This document shows, one piece after another, positions 23,776-34,807 of a stretch of 64,000 bases of DNA. Under the pieces are notes generated by a model that saw only the letters and a program-made list of their open reading frames with translations, was not told the DNA's origin and ran no database searches. This stretch comes from Erythroxylum novogranatense. Taxonomy: Eukaryota; Streptophyta; Magnoliopsida; Malpighiales; Erythroxylaceae. A program made the position numbers and the translations under genes. The DNA lies in the NCBI GenBank assembly GCA_029891385.1, contig CM057231.1:66728990-66792989 (forward strand). Direction: 5' to 3'. The stretch's first letter is position 1. Each line of letters starts with the position of its first letter.

Positions 23776-24746
23776 TATTTGGTGATTGAAATAAGAAGTA
23801 CGTATATTCGATTAAGATGATTGAGCAAAGAAAGTGTTAGAGAAGCCTAAGTAACAACCTAAGATAAACATCCTAGTAGGAATATGCTAAGATTATATTT
23901 TAGCTGCTAAGGATGTAGAAACAAGTGATTGAAGGTTTGAGCTACCAACAGTTTTAACTGTTAGGAATATGCTTGAAGCTCATATTTTTGAATTCGTAGG
24001 AAGATGACATTGAGGCATAATTCGAATTCACTACAGGTATAACAATTGTTATCATAGTGGCATCATTAGAAGTGATATGGGCATAGTATGACAGATGGGT
24101 GGTTATTCACCCTAATATTGAGATGTAGAAGGACTAAAATGATATAAGGCCATAATAAATGTGAGATAATGTTAGTAAGTGAGATGAATCTGAAATAATA
24201 GTAAAGTGACTCATGAAAGATGAATGAGGTAGGTGGATCAACACTGTATTTAGAGACTATAGTGATATGGACATAAGAGTTGAATGTATTAACATTAAAG
24301 AGAAGTAAACTGTCAAAGGAAAGATGAAATGTTTTTATGAGTACCACCTTGGAAAGGTGTGCTTAGATTTGGAGAAAGTATAAGTTAAACTATATGGAGT
24401 GGTATGTATGAAAAGTTTTATAAATTACTGTTATTGGTGGAAGAGGTCTTAGATTCATAATATTGATATGTGATCAGGTTCTGAAGTAATGGTATGATCG
24501 ACAGAGATAGATTGACAATATACGAAGTATAAGTTGGTAGGTAGTCTAAAATATGCTCATGAAATAGTCAAGATAGTGTGATAGCTAAATGAGTGACTGA
24601 AATAATTACTGAGTCTGTCTACTGTGGTCTTTTGAAAGTGATGAAGTGCACGAGAATTAACGGAGCGTATGAAAAATGGTCACCTCTACTGTATTGATCA
24701 ATCAGATGAGAATTTCGAGGATGAAATTTATTAAGGTGGGGAGAAA
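23776..24746 (+). mobile_element. B internal domain, part 3 with PPT
   Basis: Resumes B after C2 (TATTTGGTGATTG) and runs to the 3' LTR. No reading frame of note. The end GAGAATTTCGAGGATGAAAT is the remnant commonly seen just before the PPT of plant gypsy elements. The PPT is AAGGTGGGGAGAAA at about 24733-24746. The summed internal length of B is about 3.8 kb, too short for a full gag-pol. Confidence 0.8.
24733..24746 (+). promoter_or_regulatory. PPT of B
   Basis: AAGGTGGGGAGAAA directly before the LTR start TGTAACATCCC at 24747. Confidence 0.85.
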
Positions 24747-25416
24747 TGTAACATCCCGTCCACATATTAAGGGTTATGACCCGAAATTTCAGTACATGTG
24801 AGCTCAAAGAGGAATTAAGACAATACATTTTCTTACTCATGCATCATGTTAGCATATATGCACATAAATACGGGATGTTTTCACATAAAAAGTGGTACAT
24901 GCATTCATTGACAACTTCTGGGTATAAATGGTATTAAATGTGATTTTTTTGAAAATGAGAAGTAGAAGGAGTAGAAAGAGTGATTTTGGTATGAGTTGTG
25001 AGAAGGAAAGATTTAGAAACAAGATTGGTAGTAATATGGAAAACTATTCACTAAGTATGCTTCAGTCTTTTAGCCATAACGTTTTCTATGGTTGTCCAAA
25101 TGCGATGATTCTTAATTTGGATTAATTTAGAGATATATGGCTATATTTTGTAGGCAGACATCGAATTTCAATTCTGTGTCTAAGAGTCTCAAATATTGTC
25201 ATGAAGTGAAGAATTGGGTGCAGTTTTGGTGTATGAATAAAAATTTTGTCTTCAGATTTTAGGGGAAAATTTGGGATTGATAAAGATGGATTTTGGCAAA
25301 ATTTCCTTCTAAAACGTTGTATATCTTTCATTTATATTTCCAACGGTGTAAAGTTTGTAAATTTTGGATATCGTAGTCAAACGTTATGATCTTTATAAGT
25401 GGATATGTTCTGGACG

Positions 25417-25660
25417 CGAAAAGCAGACGAAAAAAAAGCAGACGCAAAAAAAAGCAGACGCAAAAAGCAGACGCCAAAAGCAGACATAAGAAGCAGATGT
25501 AAAAAGCAGATGTAAAAATTAGATGAAAAAAGAAGACACAAAAAGCAGACGCAAAAAGTAGACGTAAAAAGCAGAAGGAAAAAAAGCGGACGATAGAACT
25601 AAGACAAAAGGAAAGTGAGACGATAAAAAAGTGAGATGATACAGAAGCTAGACGATAGAA
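25417..25660. repeat. AGCAGACGCAAAA minisatellite in B LTR
   Basis: Roughly 15 degenerate copies of a 12-15-bp unit GCAGACG(C/A)AAAAA, decaying to GCAGATG, GTAGACG and TGAGACG toward the right. It directly follows a stretch reading AACGTTATGATC, similar to where families A and C carry their CpG-rich arrays. Confidence 0.85.
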
Positions 25661-26426
25661 TTGGCCTTCTAAATCTTCATGAAAGTTTTAGATCCAGAAG
25701 TTCTCTTTCTAATGGTCTAAAAACGAAGTCAATCGGACCTTTGTAGCAAAAGTTATGGTATTTGTACTAAGACATGTACATTTCAGGTGAGGATATGAAC
25801 ATATTTGATTCTTTTGGCCATAACTTCTTCTATAGACCTCCAAATGACTTGATTATTGAATCATTGGATTCGTAAGAACTGTATCTATATCTCCACCAAA
25901 AATAGAAGTTATCTGAATATTATGGAGAGAGAATAAGTGAAAAGACTAAGACGGGTATAGTGAGTATGTTCTTCGATATTAGGAACTGGTGTTATCTTAC
26001 TGAACATACTCCAGTATTTTGATGTTTTCTGGACCAGTAGAAGTCCAAATGAGACGATTTTTGTTTTATGGTAAACTAGCAATATAGGGCTACAACTTAT
26101 ATGGAGAAATAAAATTCTGAATCTGACTCTAAGAGTTTCAAGTTTTGGATGGAAGTTGTAGATAGCATACTGTTTTGGACAAGAGCAGTCCAAAAAAATG
26201 TTTGAAGTATATCTTTTGAATCACTGAACCAAATTGAATGGTTTCGGTGGCATTAGAAACTTAAGACAATGGAGGATGTTTTTGGATGAAGGTGTTATGT
26301 AAGAATGGTCAAGGATATTTTTGGAAAGACATTTAAGTTTAAAAGAACATAAGCCTATAAGGAAGGATAAAATGGACTTTTTGGACTCATTAAGGGCATA
26401 AATGGAAGAAGAAGTGTTGTCTTGCT

Positions 26427-26434
26427 TATAAATA
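26427..26434 (+). promoter_or_regulatory. Possible TATA box of B LTR
   Basis: TATAAATA, followed within about 30-50 bp by a purine-rich stretch that resembles a transcribed leader. Its position inside an LTR fits a promoter; no transcript evidence is available. Confidence 0.45.
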
Positions 26435-27696
26435 AAGGAGAAACGTGAATGAGAAGATTCTAGAGAAGAAAAATGAGTGGATTAGAAAACATATAAGAGA
26501 GAGAGAACATGAGAAAGAAATGAAAGAGAGAAGGAAGGGAAAACAAGCTAGGGTTTTGATTTCTTTGGCCTTCAAGAGAGATTTTGAAGTGTTCAAGAAG
26601 AGAATAAGGAAGAGGAAGAAAAGAGCTTCCATTTGAGCTGAAGATCTCTTCATTTGGTGAAGAATCAAGGTATGATCAATTGAATCTTTGAATCTTTGTA
26701 AAGATTCTAGTTTATGGAGTGTAGAAAATGCTTGGGTTTGAATATTCTAGAATCAATTTAAGTGATTATGCATTGTGGGATCTTAAAGTGGATTCCTATT
26801 GAATGAGATTGGTTTGCCTTAGGAAACTAAAAGAATCATACCTAAGTATTTTTTTAAGTATGAAGTGCTAAACCATGAATGGGAATTGGATATTATTAGA
26901 TCATGTGAGGTTAGAAAAGAGATGATGAGAAATTGAGTTATGATTTAAAGTAACGAAGTGTTCTTGAAGGGTAAACTTATGAATAAACTAGACATATAAA
27001 AAGGGTAAAGATTGAAAGGCGCATTTAGATTGATCATATACAAATGAAGAATAAGTCTAAGTTCAATTAGAGACACATGAATTTTGAAATGGGAATGAGT
27101 ATAAAATGTGTTCTAAAACATATGCCCAGGATTGTCATTGAGAAAGCATTGTACATTGTCCATTGATACTTTTGTGCATAAATAAAGGTTTATATGTGTG
27201 CAATCATTAATGAGTGTGCAATGTGTGTCTTGCATAAATGGACTATGCAGATTAAGTGTTTGTATTCAGGCACTCCCCGATTTTGGAAGCAAATGTTAAA
27301 ATGGAACGTACTGTGAGTAGACCTAGATGGTCTCACTTCATTGTCTGCTTTATTTGAATTTTTTATACAATGATCTATGTATGATGAATGTGATTGTGAT
27401 TGTGATTTAGATATTGAAGTGCTAATGGTATGTGAATGAGATGAACTGAGTGCAAGGAATTGTTTGCTAGTGAATTCTAAATGTGTTATTGCATGCAAGT
27501 TAAGTGTAAATTCTCCACTATATGTTGAATGTCGAATTACGGTCCGATGATAAGTGAATGTGATAGAATAAGTGCATGCAATGTAAGTGATGCATTCCAT
27601 GGCATGAATGCATGAAATATAAAGGCGTTGTGACTTGAGTCGCCCGTATGAAGCGCTTCCATGTAGAGCTATGCTCTGTGATTATGTGATGTGACT

Positions 27697-27772
27697 GAGC
27701 CTACGGGCTAGTAATTTGATTCAACTGAGCCTACGGGCCAGTATTCCGATTCGACTAAGCCTACGGGCTAGT
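27697..27772. repeat. Three tandem mini-hairpins, B 3' LTR
   Basis: The same array as at 5841-5916, here with AGCC paired to GGCT, GGCC and GGCT in three successive units. The third unit is intact while its 5' LTR counterpart reads AACC, showing decay after insertion. Confidence 0.65.
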
Positions 27773-28395
27773 ACTCTGTATATGTGAGAGGCACTCAGTC
27801 ACAACAATAAGAACGAATGTGAGTCTCATCTAAATGGCATTTGCATAAGATAAATGTTTAAGTGTACTGAATGGCGAATGTGAGATTGAAATTATGTATG
27901 ATGTGTGACATATTTGTTAAGTTTTTGGGTGAGCCATCAATGATGGTCTCTCATTGAGTTCAGAAAACTCACCCAAAATTTGCAACTATTTTTCAGGATA
28001 AGAAGAATACCCCGTTAGGCCAACGGGAGTATACTTACAGCATTCAAGTGAAGGATAGAGATCGAGATCAGTTCGCGTCTGCATTGCATGTCTAGATTTT
28101 TGTATTAAATTGTTTATTCTGCAACTTCTGTATGAATTTTATTTTGAAATGACTCAAGTGTTTGTATTTGTGAAAGGGACAAATGGCCATATGGGAATTT
28201 TGTAAATGGCCTTGTATGATGGAAAAGGGCTTATGGCCTATTTGATTATTGACTTCCGCATGCGTGTCTGTAAAGAGGAAAAATTAGATACCGAATTTTG
28301 ATTGATTGAGTACTTAGCACACCACCCACGCGGGGCGCAGTCTCGAATATCACCATCGATATCAGGTTCGGGTCTTGCGGGAGTGGGGTGCTACA

Positions 28396-29354
28396 CTATT
28401 ACATGAATATGCATGATCTGATAAAGGAGTTGTGATTGGAGTAATCAATGTGAAAAGAGCTTAAAACTCAGAATGTGCATAAAGAACCACAGGCTCAATG
28501 ATTAATGAGCTCGATATCTACAATGAGTATTGAACAATATCTAAAATGAGTCTGACAATTAAATAGGTGCTCGGTCATAACAAATTTAAAATAAAAGTGG
28601 GTCTCATATGCATTTGCATCTATATCTTTACATATGTTCATGAGATTGATTGTAAATAAATGTTGAATTGTGTTAATATAATGATGCCTGTGTACATATT
28701 GATGATATGAAGAATTAAGATAAATTATTGGATTGTTCTGAAATGATTACATGAAGTCTTTGTATTCATAATATGCTTGTTGAAATATAATGAGAAATGT
28801 TATATATATGAGATTTGAATTTGGATGAGGTGTTATACTAATTGAACTGTGTTTTATACATAAGATGTTTATATTATGTTTAAGTGAGCACATCGATGAT
28901 GGTTCACTCACTAATTTCGCAAAACTCATCAAAATTGCAATGTTGATTTTGTAGGTACTAAGAGGAGATTTAGCTTTTAAAACAATCTAGTTGAAGTCTA
29001 GTGTTGTCCATTTTAGGAACAAAAAATGGCTAAAAGGTCTGGTCATCTAACATTTGAGGAGTTTAGATAGAATGTTTTTGTTTGGTATCTTATATCTTGT
29101 AGAACTTGTTGTATAAAATTGTGAACTCATAGATGGTTTTGTAATGTAAAAAAATATGGTTGGTGTGTAATGAAATGACTATGTAAATTTTCTTTTGTTA
29201 GTGAAATGGGATGAGTTGAAACTTAAAATACTTATGTTCTTTACAATGTCATGATAAGCTGATGTGTTTGCTCTATCATGCCATTCTCATAGGATATGTT
29301 CTAGAATGTCATCTGGATGTTCAGGCATATACTCTATGGTAGTGATGTGTTACA
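28396..29354 (+). repeat. D 5' LTR, 3' portion
   Basis: The stretch resembles the last kilobase of LTR F: a GCATGATC(T/A)GATAA start, a hairpin-rich stretch with GCTC words, CGGTCATAACAA, a decayed CATCGATGATGG...AAAACTCA module, and the end GTGATGTGTTACA at 29354. A decayed PBS follows. B interrupted this LTR on the left. It contains no gene. Confidence 0.75.
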
Positions 29355-29359
29355 ATTTT

Positions 29360-29371
29360 TTGTATAAGAGC
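29360..29371 (+). promoter_or_regulatory. Decayed PBS of D
   Basis: TTGTATAAGAGC matches TGGTATCAGAGC at 10 of 12 positions and is followed by CATGGTTTGGCATC, the same continuation as after the PBS of F. Confidence 0.75.
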
Positions 29372-29437
29372 ATGGTTTGGCATCCTTAGGGATATATAAG
29401 AGCATTTAGATAGGATATATAGTGAGAGACTCATATA

Positions 29438-30640
29438 GTGATCACAACTATTATTTGTTATAGGACATCCACTATAAGAGATCAAGTAGCAGAGTCAACA
29501 GACCTTGAGTCCATAGGAGCCAATAAAGAGTCTCCAGTACCACATTTTGAACAAATGTCTCCAAGAATTCCTAAGAGGAGGTATGGTAAACTCAAGAAGC
29601 AGGGGGTTATGACTTCTAAAGAAGTACAAACCCTACTGAGGTTGTACTTCTTTAGAACGGAATGTGTATTACATTAGATGGACTATAAATCTAATAAGGT
29701 TTGACTATACAGTCTGGCTACTGCAAGGTCCAACTATTGGTGGTGGAAGACTGTTCCTGGCAGCTACACCCGACCTTGTCCATTGACATGGGAAGACTTC
29801 CTTAGGTTTTCAAGGAGAATTATATGAACAAGATCTATCAAGATAGGAAGATGAAAGACTTTTTAGATCTAAAACAGGGAAGCCTTACTGTAGCTAAGTA
29901 TGAGGTGAGATTTAATGAGCTAATGCGGTATGCTATTGCATTGATTCTGACTGAGGAAGATAAATGTAAGCGTTTTTAAGATGGATTGAATATAGAGATC
30001 AAAAAGAGGTTGGCCATTACTAGCTTTAGTAGTTTTGCTAAATTGAGAGCTGCATCGATTCAAATTGAGCAGTTATTGAGAGATAGGCAAGGAGAGAATA
30101 GGAAAGGATATAGAATGAAGAGGCAAGGTAAGACCTAAGTTGATTATAGCAGGAGATTCAGTAAACACAAAAATAGAACATTCTGATCACATACTAGATC
30201 AAGACAGTTGTGTTTAGATACAGAGGTGGTTATATTCATACTGGTAATGGTAGAGGTCAGGTGTTTGGAGGATAGGCATATAAAGGCCAAACACAACAGA
30301 TGAACATTGTGGAAAGAAATATGGTGGAGAATGTTGGAGATTAACGAGAGCTTATTTACATTATGGCTCTCTTGAGCATCAGCTTAGAGACTGCCCTGCG
30401 ATCTTTGGATCACAGTCTGGGGTGAGAGGAGGATCAGTAGCTAAGACCACTATTTAGTATAGTAGAGCCAATAGAGTAGGATAGAGAGGGCGAGGTAAAG
30501 GTTGAACTAGTTCATTAGGTCTTAGTGTTAGGACTGAGGCACGGATTAATCAGCCACAATCTCAGGCTAAGATCTTTGCCATCACTAGATAGCAGGCATA
30601 GAACTCCCCAGATGTTATTGCAGGTGTGTTGCATGTCTTT
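29438..30640 (+). pseudogene. gag: D Gag, decayed
   Basis: Homologous along its length to the Gag of F. The first open piece (29438-29677) contains SIGANKESPVPHFEQMSPRI, matching SIGASRESSVP in F. After frameshifts come YWWWKTVPG, RPCPLTWEDFL, KIYQDRKMKDFLDLKQG and VAKYEVRFNELMRYAIALI (to about 29960). The zinc knuckle near 30350-30395 reads YLHYGSLEHQLRDCP: both leading Cys are Tyr, each a single G-to-A change, while His and the last Cys remain. Several stops and indels are present. Confidence 0.85.
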
Positions 30641-30990
30641 CAATTTCAGGCATTTGCATTATTAGATCTAGGATCCACACATACTTTCATTGCACCATAT
30701 CTAGTATCTAAACTACATATGAGAGAGAGATGATGAAATTTGGCCTCAAGTCGAGTACTCCAATAGGAAATACTATAGTGAGTGGGGAAGTCTATAAAGG
30801 GTGCATTATTCAGATTGATCAAGCAAAGTTGGAAGCTAATTTGATAGTATTGCAGTTGAAGGAGATAGATCTCATATTGGGTATGGACTAGCTTACTACA
30901 CATAGGGTGGACATGAATTGTTATACTAAGGAAGTGATTATTGAATCCCCTAATCAACCAAGGGTAATATTTCGAGGTGTTAGTCATACA
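30640..30990 (+). pseudogene. D aspartic protease, decayed
   Basis: FQAFALLDLGSTHTFIAPYLVSKL at about 30642-30715 aligns with VFALLDSGSTHSFIVPRV in F. The catalytic Asp is present but the DSG motif has become DLG. ELKEIDLILGMD near 30856-30890 ends in a TAG. Frame changes around 30720. Confidence 0.82.
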
Positions 30991-32110
30991 TTGCTAGCTA
31001 GGATGTTTTCCTCTATGAATACTTTTAGACTGATTCGAGGTGGATGTAAGGCTTACTTAGCCTATGTAATTGATACTCGAACTAAGCAGACAGTACGGGA
31101 TATTCCGATTTTTAGGGATTTACTAGATGTGTTTCCCAGTGAGTTATCGAGATTACCCCTAGAAGGGGACACAAAGTTCATTGTTGACTTAGTTTTAGGA
31201 ACTGCTCCTATATCAATTCCTCTATGTAGGATGGCACCTGTCAAACTTAAGGAACTTAAGACCTAGTTGCAAAAGTTATTGGATAAGGGTTTTATCAGGC
31301 TCAGTGTATCACCTTGGGGGGCTTTAGTGTTGTTTGTGAAGAAGAAGGATGGGACTTTGAGATCGTGTATTGACTATAGACAATTGAATAGAGTGACAAT
31401 AAAGAATAAGTATCCTTTATTGAGAATTGAAGATTTACTTGATTAGTTATAAGGAGTTCAGGTGTTTACTAAGATGGATTTGAAATTAGAGTACTATCAA
31501 TTGAAGATAGAAAAAGTTGATGTACCAAAGAATGCATTCAAGATCATATATGGGCACTTTAAGTTTTTGGTGATGGCTTTTGGGTTGACAAATGCTCCAG
31601 TAGCTTTTATAACATTGTTGAACAAGGTATTCTAGCTTTACTTAGATCATTTTGTGATTGTTTTCATAGATGATATTTTAGTTTACTTGAGGAATAGAGA
31701 AGAACATTATGAGCATTTGAGGCTAGTATTATAGATAATGTGGGATAAACAATTATATGCTAAGTTCAATAACTGTGAATTTTGGCTTAATCAAGTAGTA
31801 TTCTTGGGTCACATAGTGTTTAGATAGGGCATACAGGTGGGGCTAAAGAAATTTGAAGCAATGATAAAGTGGGAAGCCCCCAGAAATGTCTCTAAGATTC
31901 AAAGCTTTCTTGGATTAGCTAGCTATTACAGGAGATTTGTAAAGGAGTTTTCATTTATCTCATCCCTTTTGACAAAGCTTATGAGGAAGAATGTATCTTT
32001 TAGATTGACTGATGAATGCCAAAAGAGTTTTGAGGATTTAAAACACTGATTGGTTACAACATTGGTATTAGCTATTCTATCTGGATTAGGAGGATATATT
32101 ATATATAATG
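30990..32110 (+). pseudogene. D reverse transcriptase, decayed
   Basis: Open piece 30907-31266 holds FPSELSRLPLEGDTKFIVDL, GTAPISIPLCRMAPVKLKELK and ends at a TAG where relatives have CAG. Then follow [20 protein letters not shown] (about 31300-31355), [36 protein letters not shown] and the intact box FIDDILVY (31662-31685). Piece 31837-32049 gives APRNVSKIQSFLGLASYYRR. Most stops are TAG at former CAG or TGG. The structure matches the F polymerase. Confidence 0.88.
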
Positions 32111-32460
32111 ATGCTTCACACTTGGGGCTAGGATGTGTTTTAATGCAGTATAGTAGAGTGATTGCATATGTATCGAGATAGTTGAGATCTCATGAATTTA
32201 ACTATCTGGTTCATGATTTAGAACCTGCTAAAATGGTGTTTCCTTTGAAAATTTGGAGACATTATCTATATGGTGAGACATTTCAGATATTTGCAGACTA
32301 TAGAAGTTTGAAATATTTGTCGAGATAGAAGGAGATGAATATGAGACAAAGGCAGTGGATATAATTACTTAAAGATTATGATTGTACAATTGAGTATCAC
32401 CCTGGTAAAGTTAATGTTGTGACTGATGCATTAAGTAGGAAATCCAATAGTTGTGTGACA
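32100..32460 (+). pseudogene. D RNase H, decayed
   Basis: DASHLGLGCVLMQYSRVIAY (about 32110-32170) starts the domain. [11 protein letters not shown] near 32288 corresponds to [11 protein letters not shown] in relatives, so the conserved TDH has become ADY. Stops lie in SRQLRSHE and YLSRQKEMN. The end EYHPGKVNVVTDALSRKS (about 32394-32445) is clear. Confidence 0.83.
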
Positions 32461-32639
32461 TAGATACAAACATCGAGGTTACCAAACCTAGTACTATTGA
32501 GAGTACTAAATGTTGAGTTGAATTTGGTGCAAAATAAAGTATTGATAGCTACATTGAAGATTAGACCAGTATTGCATGAGAGGATAAAAAAAACTCAGAG
32601 TAAAGATCTAAAATTAGTGAAGCTTATTGAGAAGTTGAA

Positions 32640-33790
32640 ATAGGATTCGAGTTTTGAGTTTGAGTTGAGAGAAGATACTTTATGATTGAAGCAAAGATTG
32701 TATATACCTAATGTTGATGATCTAAGAAAAGAGATTCTGGAAGAAGCATATATAGCATCTTATACTATACATCCTAGTACTACCAAGATGTACAGTACTT
32801 TTAAACAACATTCCTAGTGGCTAGGGATGAAGAAGCAAGTGGCAGAGCATGTTGCTAATTGTTTGACTTGTTAATAGATTAAACCTGAGCATTAGGCTCC
32901 GGTTAGGAAGTTACAATCATTGCCAATTCTGGAGTGGAAGTAGGAGAGCATTATTATAGATTTCATTGTGGGTTTTTCCGAGCACTCTGAGGCAACATAA
33001 AGCGATATGGTTTAATATTGACCAATTGACAAAATAGGCTCATTTTTTACCCGTGAGGGAGAATAATACACTAGATCAGTTGGCTTAGAGATATGTTAAT
33101 GAAATAGTGAGATTACATAGAGTTCCATTATCTATTGTATCAAATCGGGACCCCAGATTTACTTCAATATTTTGGGGTAGTTTATAGATGGGAACAAGAT
33201 TGAACTTTAGCATAACATTTCATCCTCAAACAGACGGATAGAGTGAGAGGATAATTAAAACTATTAAAGATATGCTCAGAGCTTGGGTATTGGAGTTGTA
33301 AGAAGCATGGGATCAATATATAGCTTTTATTGAATTTGCATACAATAATCATTACCACAGTAGTATTGATATGGCTCCATATAAGGCATTGTATGGTAGG
33401 AAGTGTCGAATGCCTTTGTATTAGGATGAACAGGGCCAAAGGATTGTTAAAGGCCCAGAAATGATTCAAGATATTGTTAAAAAGATGAAATTGATTCGTA
33501 GTAGAATTAAAGCGACCAAAGATAAACAGAAAAGTTATACAGATTAGCACCGGAGAGATATAGAGTACCAAGTAGGAGATAAAATGTTTTGACAATATCA
33601 CCTTTGTGAGGAGTTCTGAGGTTTGGAAAAAAGGGTAAGTTAAGCCCTTGATACATTGGTCCATATGAAACTACTAAAAGAGTTGGACCATTGGCATACA
33701 AGTTAGAATTACTAGCTGAGACGGCTCAGATTCATAATGCATTTCATGTCAGTATACTTAGGACGTATTGATCAGATTCAACACATGTCT
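32640..33790 (+). pseudogene. D integrase, decayed
   Basis: The zinc-binding part [14 protein letters not shown]...VAEHVANCLTC is at about 32765-32870. The core shows IIIDFIVGF (about 32950), [18 protein letters not shown] (about 33127-33180) where the catalytic Asp of SDRD is Asn, and QTDG*SER with a stop for Gln near 33240. MAPYKALYGRKCRMPLY and the GPY part (IGPYETTKRVGPLAYKLEL, about 33655-33710) follow, ending in HNAFHVSILRTY. No chromodomain can be read after it. Confidence 0.83.
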
Positions 33791-34355
33791 TACTATCACT
33801 GTTGACCCCTGAAGTTCTTTTATTTGATTAAGCGTGATTAGATTAATTGTTGGGGTCTTGCAAGATTTATATATGTTGGATGTTAATTGTAATGAGGTTA
33901 TGTGACATGGGTGTAGTGAAATGAGTTAAAGTGATAAGTTACACATGGGGGCATTAAGGGAGGATCACTTAAGCATTTAAGTTGTAAGGCTAATAAGTGA
34001 GGGTAAGATGGACATTTTGGCATCACTAAGGGTTTTGAACTATTAGAGTAATGGGAGAGTGTAAGGCTAATTTTGGCTAGTCACTTGGGTTTAAAAACCT
34101 AAGGCACCAATGTAAGGACAAAAGGGACCTTTTGTAATCATTAGTGGTGTAAAAGAGAAGGAAATGGGGTGTCTTACTTTTGGGAGAGACAGAAAAATGA
34201 AATTGAAGAAAGAATGGAGAGAGTTTCGTGAGTTTAGGGAAAGAAAGAAGAGCAAACTAGGTTTGAGTTTGCTCAACCTTCAAGAGGGATTTTGAGAGTG
34301 ATCAAGAAGGGAAAAAGAAAGGGGAAGATTAGAGCTTTCATTGGAGCAAAGAAAA
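33791..34355 (+). repeat. LTR-like remnant at the 3' side of D
   Basis: Not coding. The part from about 34000 resembles the B LTR leader at 26360-26640: GGTAAGATGGACATTTTGG against GATAAAATGGACTTTTTGG, and GCTCAACCTTCAAGAGGGAT against TGGCCTTCAAGAGAGAT. I read it as a piece of the D 3' LTR. The normal LTR start TGTAACA and the PPT are missing, so a deletion joins it to pol. E interrupts it at 34356. Confidence 0.5.
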
Positions 34356-34741
34356 TGTAACATCCCACCCCCGACGAGAAGGGTAAAATAGTAATTTGGT
34401 CAGGGGTGAGAGTGAATAGGACTGATTTGGCATTTTTATGCATACTGGTATTTGTGAACAGTGAATTTTTGCACATGAAAAATAACTATACATGCATTCA
34501 TGACATTCCCGGTATTGTGCCTAAATGGGATTTTATTTTGGAAAATGTGGTTTATAGGCTTGAAAATTTAACTGGAGTTGATTGTTATGTGTTTTATATT
34601 TTTGGAAAATTTTAATAATTTTTTTGGATTTTTTTGGGAAAATTTTTCGGACCGAAAAAATCACCACGTGGTGGACCGATTGATTTTCGATACTAAAATT
34701 GTTGCCCATTGGCACTGAAATATTGGATAAATAAATTGGAG

Positions 34742-34807
34742 GGATTAATTAGATCCATTGGATGGATTAATTAGAGCCATTGAATGGATTGATTAGAGCC
34801 ATTGGAT
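34742..34807. repeat. 22-bp tandem repeat x3 in LTR E
   Basis: Three head-to-tail units of the type GGATTAATTAGAGCCATTGG plus AT at 34742-34763, 34764-34785 and 34786-34807, differing at single bases. Confidence 0.95.

Larger units (their letters stand above)
24747..28395 (+). repeat. B 3' LTR (3,649 bp)
   Basis: Begins TGTAACATCCCGTCC and ends GGAGTGGGGTGCTACA. The start word TGTAACATCCC is shared with LTRs E and F, so these are related families. Contents: an AGCAGACG minisatellite (25417-25660), a TATA-like TATAAATA (26427-26434), a purine-rich leader (26440-26640), three mini-hairpins (27697-27772) and the GGGTGAG module (27927-27974). The next five bases, CTATT, should be its TSD; the left copy is outside the window. 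Confidence 0.93.
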
